64,000 nt of DNA from Loxodes magnus (Eukaryota > Ciliophora > Karyorelictea > Loxodida > Loxodidae): assembly GCA_946699065.1 (NCBI GenBank), contig CAMPDV010000504.1:1-64000 (forward strand). Reading direction: 5' to 3'. The notes under the pieces were generated by a model. The model was given only the letters and a program-made list of their open reading frames with translations. It did no database searches and was not told the origin of the DNA. Positions 50,839 to 62,053 of the stretch are shown here, in pieces; position 1 is the stretch's first letter; the number at the start of each line of letters is the position of its first letter. Made by a program: the position numbers and the translations under genes.

Positions 50839-51099
50839 TTTTTTGATTATCTTTTTGTCTTGATAAGAAGTGTAAGAAGCATTATTAGTAAAATATTTGG
50901 CTATTTTAAAAGAAAATGCAGAATAAAAAACTTTAGTAGTAACTTAAAAATTAAAAAGATTTTGAATTAAATTTTTCCCTAATCACTCTTTAGCTTTAAC
51001 CATTACAAAACTTTTTATATGCTAAGTCGAAATTTTTTAGCATCCTAATTATTTTTAATATTTTTTATAAACAAATTAAAAAGAAATAAACTAAAGAAA

Positions 51100-53560
51100 T
51101 TATTATATATAATTATTTATTGTATTTATCAACCTTTTTACCTGTTTTGTTTGCTTTTTGAATTATTTCCTTAGTCATATTTTATCTAAAGTGTAGTAAT
51201 TTTTCCTTTTTATGAAAATTATATATCTGTATGTCTTTTAAATTCCTTATTATATTTTCTCCTATCATTTCTAATATAAACTTTCGTTGTCTAGATTTTC
51301 AAATCTTTATATTCTATCTTTTCGTCTCCTTTTTTAAATTTATTGCGAACTTATTGCCTTTTTAATCCTTGATAGAATAACCTTTTTCATTTTATGCTTT
51401 ATCTATCTTTCTCAATAATTTTTATTATAATCTATAATGGATAATAGTCTCCCTATCAGTCTTCTTTGATAAAATTTTGTGATGATTATGTAAGGGGTAG
51501 CATATTGATCAATTAGAAATTAGTCTATTTTGAATTTTCTCTTTTCTTATGTTGTGATATATAAATTGGGTCTTGGATTGAATCTTTTTACCATTGTTTG
51601 AATTCTCTCATTATACCCATTATCTGTTATCTTGCTAGATTTAATTCATGGAGTAAGAATTGTGGAAGATGTGTATTAAAATAATCTAGAATTAGTGTAT
51701 AAAATCCTTAACTATTTGTTATGGGTATAAATTAACTTAATCTCATAAAAAGGATTTAATTATTAGGACTCTGTCTTTGTAGATCCATATACATTTATTA
51801 CTGATATCATTTTATTCCCTCTCAAGCATATTATTCTTCCTCCTTAAAATATTTCGGTTTGGTAAAACTGTTGCATCTCATCCTTTTATTCTTTTTATAA
51901 CTTGCTCATTTATAGGGGCCAATTCCTTAATGTGTTTTGCTCCTGCTTTTAAGATTTCCTGATAACCAAATATATATGGTATTAGAGTGATATGTTCGCA
52001 AAAAATTTCTAAAATCGCCATTGAATTTATCTGTTTATCTTCCATTCATATACTAAGTTCTATTTTGTTTGACTTAATTCCTTTTATATTTGCTTTTCCT
52101 AATTTTAGTTTATTTCAAACTATTATGTTTGCTTAGGCTTAATTTATTATTTCTTCATTTACGGTTTCCTCTTCTTTAGTCTAATTTATTTTTTAATTAC
52201 TAAATCCAAAATTTTCTAGTGTTTGTAGTTTCTATTTGGTCTGTATTTTTTTAATCTAATTATTTACATTTCATTATTAGTTCGCTTTACTTGGAATTAT
52301 TCTTGGTAACTGTCTTCATATTATTTAAAAATGTTGGCTTTTTTATTATATTTTTTCTATTTTATCTTACTACTATGTTTTATTTTATGCTTTGCATAGC
52401 CCTAGGAAAATTTTAGTCATGTTTCCTCAAATCTTGTTCATTTAAACGATTTGTTGTGCTTCCTAAAAATAGTCTTTGTTTTATGAGCAATTTTAATATA
52501 AATTAATCTTGTTCTTTCTTTTAAATGCTCAATTAGCATTTTTAACTATGCTATTCTTTCTTTGCGTTTTCATTATTTTCTTCTTTTTTATTTTCCAAAT
52601 CTTCCTTTTTTGAGGAAATATCTCTTCTATTATCATATTGAGTGATTTGCATTTAAAATTTCAGCCTTTTTGACTATTTTTGTTATAATTTAATTCCTTC
52701 TGCACTGATTCAAACTCTGTTCAAATATTTAGCAGCCTTTACATTTTTCGAATAAATAAATAACTGAGCTTAGCCTTCATTCCTTCTAAAATTATTACCT
52801 TTTAAATTTTTTTCCTGATCCTCTTCATTACGTAACTCTAAATACGTATTTATATTCCATTCACTCACATTGTTTCTTTTACGTTTTATATAACCGTCAG
52901 TTTTAGCCTTTTAAACTACTGAAGAAGTAGATCTATCTAACTCAGGCAAGTATTTTTTTGATCTTCAAATTCTTTGGCTAATTCTTAATGTCATAGTATT
53001 ATTAAAACTTTTTTTTAAATGAGTGAAGAGTTTAACTTATTTTTCCATTTTTTTGTTGTCGAATTTTTCCAACGCTTATTCATTGTAAAAAGTGATGATG
53101 GTAATTTCATTAGGAAACTGTTAAACTCTTTTATTGCTCTATTCATTTTTTTAGCTTAAGTTTTAGAAAAATAGCTTATCTGTTCCATCTTTTTCCGTAA
53201 ATCCAAGTCTTAAAATTACTTCTTATAATTCAATATAGATATGTATTGAAATAAGACACTTCTATGCTTTATGAATGAATACTTTATGAACTACCTCCCA
53301 AAAATCCAATCTTGAGTTAAAAGAATGATTATTTCAAGTTCTAAAAATTTTACTGGCTGTTGCTAAGTTCCTAATATTATTTGTTTCATTTTCTATAATT
53401 CTCTATTTTCTTTGTCAAAGTATTGTATTACGATAATTTTTTAAAAGTTTATTGATCATACATTTTTTTTCTTCTTCATATAACTAGCTCTTTCAAGTCT
53501 TTGAGGGTGAATCTTTATAGACATCAAAAAATTTTGGTGGCATGCTGGTTAGTGAGAAAC
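51100..53560 (-). mobile_element. Broken LINE, ORF1 and endonuclease part
   Basis: Minus strand, ciliate code. ANIKGIKSNK...EDKQINSMAI (about 52030-52110) matches ANVRGIRSAK...TQKSIHIMAI of the 62.7 kb LINE; MISVINVYGSTKT (about 51800) matches LAVINIYAPVVKD; FKIDQFLIDQ (about 51520) matches YKIDYFLIEE. Upstream, ORF1-like pieces (LFIYSKNVKAAKYLNRV; DISSKKEDLENKKEENNENA). The reverse transcriptase is missing. Many frame changes; an old relic of the 61 kb LINE family. Confidence 0.65.
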
Positions 53561-54085
53561 TATATTTGAGCTTAGAGCTATTCGCATATTTTTTAATAGA
53601 TATATAGTAATTCCTAATTTTAAAATGTATAAATTTATTATAATAGAAGTAGCTAGTTTTAATTTTTCAAAAATTTTCTTCTGAATACATTTTTTATAAT
53701 AACTATTGAATAAAATCAGAAATAATTAAATAATACAATATTAATTATTTATTTTTAACATTAATCAAAAGAATGTTGATAGCAAGATTTCAAATATATT
53801 ATTATACTCTAAATCATATATGCTTTTGCTGAATCCAAGGTTTTCTAAAAAAGTGAATTTGAAAAATTATCGGCCTAGGTAGACTTGAATTCTAAACGTC
53901 CATTAACAGTTAAACATTATGGCATGCTGTTTATTGTCTTAAATATTGGAAGTTAAATAAATTTTTTGTTTATATAATAAGTTAACGCTTTCAAAAATTT
54001 GTTTTATTAATTAATAAAGAAAAAAATATATTTGATTTTCATATTAGTTCATTTTTTTTAAATTTTACATAAATAAGTAAAACAG
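53561..54085. other. AT-rich gap with a weak tRNA-like trace
   Basis: Near 53870-53935 the minus strand reads TTTAGAATTCAAGTCTACC, resembling a tRNA T-arm and acceptor 3' half. No matching 5' half was found, so no RNA gene is called. Confidence 0.3.
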
Positions 54086-54394
54086 ATTAGAGAGCGCGTA
54101 GCACCTCAATGACATACAGCTCTTTAATAAAGATTTTTAAAGTAAAAAAAGTTATTTTCTGAAGTCTTCCATAGTGCTAGTATCCTTTGCGAGTCTTGTC
54201 TTCTATAAGCCATGATAGAAATGTTCCCTAAGAGACTTTAGTATCTGACGTATTTCATCAATAAAATTATTTTATATCTCTTTAGTTTTTGTCTTCTCTC
54301 TTGCCTCCTACCAAGTTTCTGGTTCGGTTCTTCGCTCATGGATACTTCCTGGTACTAAATCTTAAGCCAATGCCAGTTGGAAGATTTTTCCTCC
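54086..54394 (-). mobile_element. SINE-like element, family 3 (about 309 bp)
   Basis: Opposite-strand copy of 45618-45923. On the minus strand it starts GGAGGAAAAATCTTCCAACTG and ends GAGGTGCTACGCGCTCTCTAAT with a TTTTACTTATTTA tail. More diverged than the family 2 pair. Confidence 0.65.
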
Positions 54395-54489
54395 TTATTT
54401 ATTTATTTATATATATAATAAAGCAATAATATATTTTATTGCTATGATGCCACTATTATTGGATTATCACTTATTAGTTTGTGGTTAAA

Positions 54490-54900
54490 AATTATGTACT
54501 TCAAACTTGTATATATCTTTACTGTTAGATATCTTGAAGATATTAAGATTTTTTTTCTTTATTTTTTACTATAGTTTAAATTCCAATCGATTTCTATTTA
54601 ATTCATTAACTCATTTTAAGATAAAGGAAATTTATTTATTTGCTGTAATCTTTTACTTTAAAGCAAATTATCTTGATTTCAATATATTAAAAATAAACCT
54701 TTTCCATTCCTTTTCTATTATTCTCTTTTCAACAAAATTGGTAGCAATTACATACTTTTTATCTTAGTCGCTCGCAATATCCGCATTTGGCTACTCTTCG
54801 ATAGTGAATATTTTTTTTAATTTTTTTCTCTGTTCCTTTGAGTTGTTCAGTATTTAGGATTGTTTAGTCTTTTTTATTATTGCCAATTTCTCTTACGAGC
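54490..54900 (-). pseudogene. Coding relic, unknown
   Basis: Minus-strand frames read well in ciliate code: KKLKKIFTIEEQPNADIASD, KKYVIATNFVEKRIIEKEW, KRFIFNILKSRQFALKQKI. A neighbouring frame takes over upstream (LVREIGNNKKDQTILNTEQL), so a frame change is likely. No family recognised; could be a fragment of a LINE ORF. Confidence 0.3.
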
Positions 54901-55737
54901 TATTCTATAAAATTCTACTTTAAATTTACTAAAATGACAGATTTAGAGTTATAACTTATCTTAAATATAATTATCGAATTTTAATATTTCCATATAGATT
55001 TAATAAATCTTAAGTTCGTTAATAAAGATCCCTAGATGCCTTTGCTAATTTTTATTTTTCTATCTAAAGAAGGAAAAAATAGCTTGCGAAATTCTTTTAA
55101 CATTTTTATGATAATTATAGTTTTTTTATTGTGACATATTGTAAATGTTATAATAATTAGCAAAAAATGGTTTAAACTACTAATTTTTAATTAATTTATA
55201 TACTTTTATTATAATTTTCTAGTATCTTTTTTAAAATAAATGTTATATAATGAAAGTATATAATATTTTTAATATTATCAAATTGAAAATAAAAATATTT
55301 TATATTATAGTTTGAAAAACTAATTAAGATGCATGTGATAATAGTAAATTTTTTAATTTGACTGGGATAAATAATAATGCAAAATGAATAGTTTTAAGTT
55401 AAAAACTATTCTAATAGTTATAGTTAGTTTAATAATTTAATAAAAAGTTTATTTTAAAAATATAGAATTATTTATATTTATTAAGTAGAATATTTTCTAT
55501 ATTTAAATAAGTATTTTATAAATAAAACTAAAGCAATTAAAATAGTAGTAAGTAGAATATATTATAACTCTCAATTATTAAATTAAGCTTTGTTTAATAT
55601 ATTTTAATATTATTTTATTAATTATTAAAAATTTAATTATTTTATGTTATTAATATTTTTTAATGAGATTAAATTAAATAGAGATGTAAGGGTTTAATTA
55701 TGGTATTTAAGGATAAAAGTTTTTATATATAATAATA
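54901..55737. other. AT-rich upstream region of the RING gene
   Basis: No motif that could be called a promoter; 55640-55737 is AT-rich with few C. Confidence 0.5.
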
Positions 55738-56319
55738 ATGTCTGAAATATTTGTAAATATTAAGTGTGAAGCTTGTAACGGAAATTTTGATGATGAGAAG
55801 AAGATTCCAATGATTCTAGTATGTGGACATTAAATGTGTTACTAATGTATTTATTATAAATTTTTAAATGCTAGATAAATTTAGTGTGTAAAAGTTGGCT
55901 GTAATGAGATAACTCATGGGCATCCTACAAAATTAAAATTTGATGAAGGCTTGTTATAAAGCATCAAGTAATCATCCTTATAAAATGATTTAAATACTCT
56001 AAAAAATTTAGAGAAAGAGCTTAGTTAAGAAGTTTAAAAGATAACTAAAGTTAAGGAATAGATTGTGAATAAATTTATATAGGATCTTGAAAATTATTTG
56101 GTAGCAAGTAGCTCTGACGTATAAAAAGATTTGTAGAGTATGTTGTTCTTGACCAAGAAGAAGATAACAAATCTATTGGAGGTATAAGGTCAATTGTAAT
56201 ATTAAAGTTTATAAGGTGATCTTGCAAGATAAGAATAAAGAAAAATGATTGAGAAATGGCGAGAGTACCTTATAAAAAGCTTAGCAAATAGTACAGCAAG
56301 TTAGTTAGTTACAACATGA
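55738..56319 (+). CDS. RING-finger protein, N-terminal part (193 residues)
   Basis: ATG at 55738 in an A-rich context opens 193 codons without TGA; 27 are TAA or TAG read as Gln. Residues 10-55 hold C10-x2-C13-x15-C29-x-H31-x2-C34-x2-C37-x12-C50-x4-C55, a RING-type zinc finger (CEAC...CGHQMCYQC); the last pair is wider than the usual C-x2-C. Such domains usually act as ubiquitin E3 ligases; activity here is inference. A coiled-coil region follows (LKNLEKELSQEVQKITKVKE). The frame stops at TGA 56317 but a Gln-rich coiled coil continues in another frame just after. The only recognisable non-mobile gene in the window. Confidence 0.75.
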
Positions 56320-56765
56320 ATGTTTTCTAATAAAACATCGATTACAAGTCTAAGAAATAAAAGTGCTAAAGCTAAATAGAATAACTTTAAGATTTTATAA
56401 AAGAATAAGCAAGATAAATACAAGGTTTATAGATGTAGTTGTTAGAGTCTTAAAATAAAGCCATATTGGAAAGAGACTAACTTAAGTAGTAGAATCAGAA
56501 TTTTTAATAAGAGTAAGAGAAATAAATATCCTCATATTAGAAATAAATCTAAAGTCTGTAATAAGCAATCTATCTAATAATAAGTGTTTAATATATTGTT
56601 TGTAATGATAATGTTATTTTATTAATACTATAAGGTTAATTTAATAAGATTGCTTTAATGTAGATATCGTGTATTTAATTTTGGTAAAAGGTTAGAGTAA
56701 ATAAAATATATTTTTGTGAGTATAATAAAGGTTTAATTTTTTGTTTATATGAGTCTATGTATTGA
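56320..56765 (+). pseudogene. Coiled-coil continuation of the RING protein in a second frame
   Basis: From about 56334 to 56560 the frame offset by one base reads QIEQLQDFIKEQARQIQGL, ILERDQLKQQNQNFQQEQEK and QISSYQKQIQSLQQAI, an obvious coiled coil; the frame stays open to TGA 56763. Either a 1-base change broke the gene, or a short intron is removed: GTTACA...TACAAG, 56308-56348 (41 bases, GT-AG), would join the frames exactly. Low complexity after 56560 suggests the real end is earlier. Confidence 0.55.
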
Positions 56766-57029
56766 GTGAAAAAGGTATTTTATAATGTTAGTGAGATTAA
56801 TATGATATTGATTGTTTTAAATATAGTAAGGTATATATTTTAATTTTGATTTACTTTTTTAAATAAAGTTTGTTGTTTGTAGAATTATAAATTTAAAATA
56901 TATATATTTTAATTATTTATATTATTTAAATTATTATTTAGATTTATTATATTTATTTATATTATAAATGGAAACATTTCTTTTATAAATTTGTAAATAT
57001 TGAAAGCTTGTTGAGAGGAAAAATAATTT
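56766..57029. other. AT-rich gap
   Basis: No feature seen; its right edge is where flank copy C begins. Confidence 0.5.
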
Positions 57030-57208
57030 ATTAATTTTTTTAGTATAGATAAGGATGATTAATCTAATAATAAGAAAAATAAAAAAAGATAAATGCTTCA
57101 TGTATAATTATGAATTAAAAATTGCTAAAAAAGCAAATTATAACTCAATCAAATTACTTTTATTCATAAGAATAATTAGTTATAAAATATTATATAATTA
57201 AATGAGAT
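57030..57208. repeat. Flank copy C, left part
   Basis: Matches 25366-25510 of copy B (TATAGATAAGGAT, AATCTAATAATAAGAAAA, TATAAAATATTATATAATT). Confidence 0.75.
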
Positions 57209-58122
57209 CATAAAATCGAAAGACTTACCAAAGGATGGATACTTCCAGAAGAAGAGAAGAGGGTCAGAAAGGCTTCTAATAAGCCACTTCTCGCAACCAC
57301 TCCTCCTAAGAAAGCAGGCAATCACTAACATTCTTCGGAGTCCACTTAAAAAAACCTAAGAAACTATAAACTAGCGAGAAAGGAATACAAGTAAGGAGAT
57401 TCACAACCAACGAACACCTGAGAGACCTAACTAAAGAAAAAATCTGCAGCATGGACTAAAATCAGACCCTTAAACTTATCTTCAGGCTAGTAAAGGCTAT
57501 AACAGAGTTTGAAGAAGAAATGTTCAAAATAAGACAAGATCTCATTGCTCACGGAGAAGACGATGAGATGCATATGGTCGACAGAAGAGCCAATGCAGGC
57601 GTCTTCGAATAAGTCCAAGAGCTTGAAAACGACATCAGAACATTGCTACAACAAGATGAAAAGAACTGGGTCAAGCTAGACGAGAGACTAGAAAGAATCG
57701 AAAAAAGGATAGAAGAAAAAAATTACTAGTCTCAGCAACAAGATCCAATGGATATAGAATAAATTAAAGTAACAAGACCCAAGAAAATTAAAAAGAAGTG
57801 TTATATCTGCTGCAGCACGAAGTACTTATAAAGAAAATGTCGTGAATAAAAATAAATCATGAAAAAATTGTGAAATGACTTTTGGAAGAAAAAGACGACT
57901 TTCATACCCTCAAGTGACGGAAAGCTGTGGAGGAAAAAAGAAAAAAGCACCATGTAAGACCCTAAGCAAATAAGACTGCAATTCGACTTTAGACAGGAAC
58001 CGAAAATATTTAGAAATGTCAAGCTATATGATAAACTTTATAAAATTATAAAGCAGGAAGGCAAACATATTTGAGGTAAATTTAAATTAAATAAGATAAA
58101 TAAAATAAAATAAAATAAAATG
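57209..58122 (+). mobile_element. ORF1-only retroelement (copy 10)
   Basis: Inserted in flank copy C; the matching stretch of copy B (about 25515-25570) is continuous. About 0.9 kb, one ORF, then an A-rich tail with TAAAA units (58090-58120). The tail abuts a SINE-like element in opposite orientation. GC content is much higher than the flanks, suggesting a fairly young copy. Confidence 0.7.
57235..57873 (+). CDS. Coiled-coil / knuckle ORF1-type protein (212 residues)
   Basis: ATG at 57235; no frameshift. MDTSRRREEGQKGFQQATSR is the family N-terminus. Coiled coil with HGEDDEMHMVDRRANAGVF and DEKNWVKLDERLERIEKRIE, the reference for decayed copies 3 and 4. QDPMDIEQIK precedes the knuckle CYICCSTKYLQRKC, where the usual His is Tyr. 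After the stop the same frame stays open to 58074 and reads NDFWKKKTTFIPSSDGKLW, so the protein may originally have been 279 residues. Likely binds element RNA. Confidence 0.75.
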
Positions 58123-58521
58123 ATTATAGAGCGCGTAGCATCTCATTGGCGCGCAGCTCTTTCAATATTAATATTTAATATTAAAAAATGTTCTCATGTT
58201 TCTTGTTAAATTCTAGAGATCCGATGAGTCATGTCAGCTTCTCCAAATGGGGAATCTTCTTATTAAAAATTATTCTAAAATCTTGAGTCAATTACTTCAG
58301 TCTTCTTGAATAAGGTCCAAATAAGAGATAGTTATTAAGTCGGTAATTAGAAGGTCCAGTCAAACTTTCATACTGCTAGAGAGAACTCTCGGGGTAAGTT
58401 AGGTATGTCTCAACAGAGCTTATCCGCCCTTCCCCGTGGTGGCATCTTGAGCGAGATTACTCGCAATGCAGTATACACTGCACCAGATTACCTACTAGTT
58501 TGACTGACGCGGCCGACATCC
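58123..58521 (-). mobile_element. SINE-like element, family 2 (about 399 bp)
   Basis: The better-kept copy. On the minus strand it begins GGATGTCGGCCGCGTCAGTC. Two perfect stems lie at 58451-58464 (GCGAG-atta-CTCGC) and 58468-58482 (around GCAGTATACACTGC). The 3' end is a hairpin, GAGCTGCGCGCC...GCTACGCGCTC (58127-58165), then ATAAT. Local GC is far above background. No conserved frame; an RNA gene origin is likely but unidentified. Confidence 0.75.
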
Positions 58522-60330
58522 ATTTTATAATATAATAAAGAAATTAAATCTTTAGGAATATATTTTTTATATGTTTCTTATTCATTTACCAATGAAAAAT
58601 TAAAATTTTTATTTTTTAATAATGAAAAAAAAAATTTAATAGAATTAATATTATTTTTTATTCTGATGATAACCCATTCTAAAAATAATCTTAATATATT
58701 GAGTTAGAATCTATTTATTAGCAAATATAAAGTTTTTATAGCAATTTATTTTTAATTTACGCTTAGTGCATGATAATATGAACTGTAAGATTTATAATTA
58801 AATTTTAGTTAACCTTAATATTTTTTTTAAATAAAACAATTTTAGAAGTTATTTAAAAAATAATTAAATTTTTTTCTAATTCTACTAAGAAAAAATTATA
58901 ATCTATAAAACAGAAGTAAATAATGATGAATATTTTAAATTTGAACTAATACTGCAAAGATTAATCTTATAAAATAATAAAGATTCTTATTCATTTTAAA
59001 TTTAGATTAAAAAAAAAGAGTTTTTTAAATTTTTAGTTTAAGAGATGTTTTCTTTAAAAAAATGTTTGTGAATTTTTTTTAATAATTATTAATATTTTAT
59101 GCTTGAGAAAAGTATTTTTCTTCTCTCTATTTTCTCTGAACGGAAATTTTAATGGCAGGATATTCTTCTAATCAGTTTCTTTAAACAGAAAAACCTTGAT
59201 TAATGAATCCAGATTCGAAAATAATAAAATTAAATTCTTACCAAGTCCAGATAATTTTCAGACATCATTCCTTTCAAGGTCTTGGATCCAAGCAAGGATC
59301 TCTCTAAAATTAGGAATATAATTATATAGATAAAAATCTTGCTCCTACTATTATTTTTAGTACGCCTTTCATTTTTAATTATGCCTTAAATCTCATAATC
59401 GCCTTATTTTCTTCTCATCTTTTAATCCTTCCTTTTAAGTTTTCTCCGCTTTCAGCAATAAAATTTGTTTTGATTTTATTATTCTATGAAATATTTAAAT
59501 TTATTAATATAAATTTATATTAAATTATTTGTATGAAAAAAATTAATTTATGTAATTATCAGTACAGATTCAAAAACATATAGATAATGTTTTATTTGCA
59601 TCAGGATAAGTCATTTTATAAGATAAATATAATAATAAAAAACAAAAAAAGTAAATTTGAGGGTAAATCTAAAGAATAAGGTAACTGCTCTGCAAGCTAG
59701 ATATAATTAATATAGAAGAAAAAATAAAAAGATTGAATTTCATTTCTTATACTAATGTAAGCATATATTAAATAAAGATTGAAAGCTTAATTATTAAATT
59801 ATTTGCTTTGAAAATATTTTAGAGTAAACAAAAGCATCAAAATTAAAAATTATAAAACACTTAAAAAATAAAAATAAGTAATAATTTACTAATACTAAGC
59901 TACTTTAGTTTATTCATATAAATAAAAAAAATAAATTTAAATCCTTCATTTAAAGTAATTATAAAATAAAAAACTTGAAAATTAAAACTCTGTAAAAAAC
60001 TCTTAACATCATATAAAAAAAAGTAAAATAAAAAATATTTAATAAAAAATCGAATAAAGTATTTAAAATTATAAAATCAAGATATTTAGATAAATGTAAA
60101 AAAATAGCAAAATAAAATATTAATGATAATAAAAAGCTATTTTTAATAAGTTAATAAAAATGCATGCAAAGAAACTATTATTTTATTATAATAGAGTAAA
60201 TTATAAAGACTCAAAAAAATTGTAATCTAATATATTATGTCAAAAATTTTATATTTTTTTATTCATAACTCTTATAAATTTTTTCTGATGCATTATATAA
60301 ATAAAGTCTGAATGAAGTTAGTGGTAGTAA
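58522..60330. repeat. Flank copy C, main part
   Basis: Matches 25570-27070 and 28303-28470 of copy B and 6320-7812 of copy A. It lacks the SINE-like element and copy 5 of B and the 7817-8641 unit of A, so it shows the empty sites. No gene. Confidence 0.8.
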
Positions 60331-60854
60331 TTTTTTAGTGTAGATATATATTATACTATAATAATGGTGATTAAAACGATTGCTTATAAATTGAATTATG
60401 GATCTTAAGTTATATGTATTTATGACTGACACTAGCAATAAATAGTTCATAGGAAATAATCAGATTATAAGAAAAATGAATTTATTTAGTTTTAAGTGAG
60501 TAAATACTATTAACCATTTACGTATATAATAGACTCATCAATCTTATTAATTAGTTAGTTATATATTATTCAATATATTTATTATATTCGCTTTATTTTA
60601 TTATAAGTTATAAAATATACAAAATAAACATTAAAAACACCATTTCAATCTTTGAAAATTAAAAAATAAACTTAGTTCTTTATAAATATTAATAATATAT
60701 CTTTAAGCTTATATATAATAGTTTTAATTGCAGACTATTAAACTCTTTTATTTATGATCTCTCTTTTATTATGTTAGGATCATAATCAGCTTAAATATTA
60801 GCTAACTAATTTTTATTTAGCCAAATACTTTTATTATTATATATATATTAAAAA
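60331..60854. other. AT-rich DNA before the LINE
   Basis: No feature recognised; may include the LINE 5' UTR. Confidence 0.45.
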
Positions 60855-61993
60855 ATGGTTAGCTTCAAGAAGGGTTTTTACACCACCTCCTCAATGTAGG
60901 AGAGAAAGCCTGAAGCACTTTCTTTTACCACGTTAATTAGTCCAACCTTCTTTATTATGAATGGAAACCAGACTTATAATCCAAGCTCTCAGACTACACG
61001 GAACCATTTTTACTGATCAAAGAAGCACGATATAATAATATACTCAATGGAAAAAGGATACCAATATATCTATGTTTGGACGAATCTCACTAAAAGGAGG
61101 AGCATAAAATAAGAAAGGAATTAAGTGGTAAAAAAGAGTCATAACCTAAGCTATAATTTAATAAAAGAATGAACAACTAATCTCAGCCAACGGCACTGAA
61201 GAACAAATGGTAAGAGTCTACTAAAATCCCTAGATGATCTATCAGATATGGTGGTCGCAGTTTATTTTAACCACTATCTGGAAAATACTGATTTAGTAGA
61301 GAAAAAGGCCATAGACTAAGAAGTAGTAAAAGTGTTTAGAAATCAAATATGGAGCCAGTACGGACAATCAGTGGCAAAATTCATCGTCAAATAAAACGAA
61401 ATAGTATATTTATATTCAAAAATGAAGAAAGATACCAGCAATTCGCTTAATTCAGGGAACGAACATTCAAAGGTGTTAGAATTCCTATCCAAGCAAGAAA
61501 CTAATTAGAATATTTTGATATTCATAACTACCCAGTTTACTTCATAATAGACGAATATTCAAACATGAAGGAAGTAATGGAAGTAATGAGAGCTTATGGA
61601 AAATCTAGAGGAGAGGTATAGCATACATACCCAAACACTACGATGCTAACAGGTAGCAGTGTAGTGTACTTAGATTTAAAGGATATAGACGAAGCAAAGA
61701 GGATACCAGAAGTAATAGACCTGAACAGAAACAAAATGAGAATACAGCATCCAGTAAACTTGATCTGCTGTCTATGCAAAGTGAAAGGGCACACAGATCA
61801 ATAATGCCGAAGGGTGGAAGCAGCAAAAAGGAAAAAGCTACATACAAGAGAATTAGATATGCTTGAAGGAGAAATTAAATTAGCAATAAACAAACCAGAA
61901 TAAAAAGCAAATCAAACAAATAAGAGGATAATTGAAGAGGGAGAGTAAATGATTATAGAGGAAGCAAGGGAAGAAGAGAAGGAAATAAAATGA
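60855..61993 (+). pseudogene. LINE ORF1 with CCHC knuckle, frameshifted
   Basis: Begins MVSFKKGFYTTSSMQERKPE, the motif of the small ORF1-only family. Coding continues in other frames: VYFNHYLENTDLVEKKAID and VFRNQIWSQYGQSVAKFI (about 61255-61390), then FIIDEYSNMKEVMEVMRAYG, SSVVYLDLKDIDEAKRI, and the knuckle CCLCKVKGHTDQQC (61764-61805; C-x2-C-x4-H-x4-C), ending with a Glu-rich tail at TGA 61991. The part before the knuckle resembles an RRM-like RNA-binding fold. At least three frame segments. Confidence 0.7.
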
Positions 61994-62053
61994 GGATAAT
62001 AGGAAAATAATTAAAACAACTAAACAATTAAATAATAAAAAATTTTATATTAA

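Noticed and set aside
53865-53940. tRNA gene on the minus strand (T-arm-like TTTAGAATTCAAGTCTACC followed by acceptor-like CTAGGCC)
   Set aside because: No pairing 5' acceptor strand and no convincing D or anticodon arm could be found.
7740-60250. Large inverted repeats or terminal inverted repeats bounding the flank copies, as in DNA transposons
   Set aside because: The A, B and C flank copies share one orientation and no inverted ends were found at their edges.
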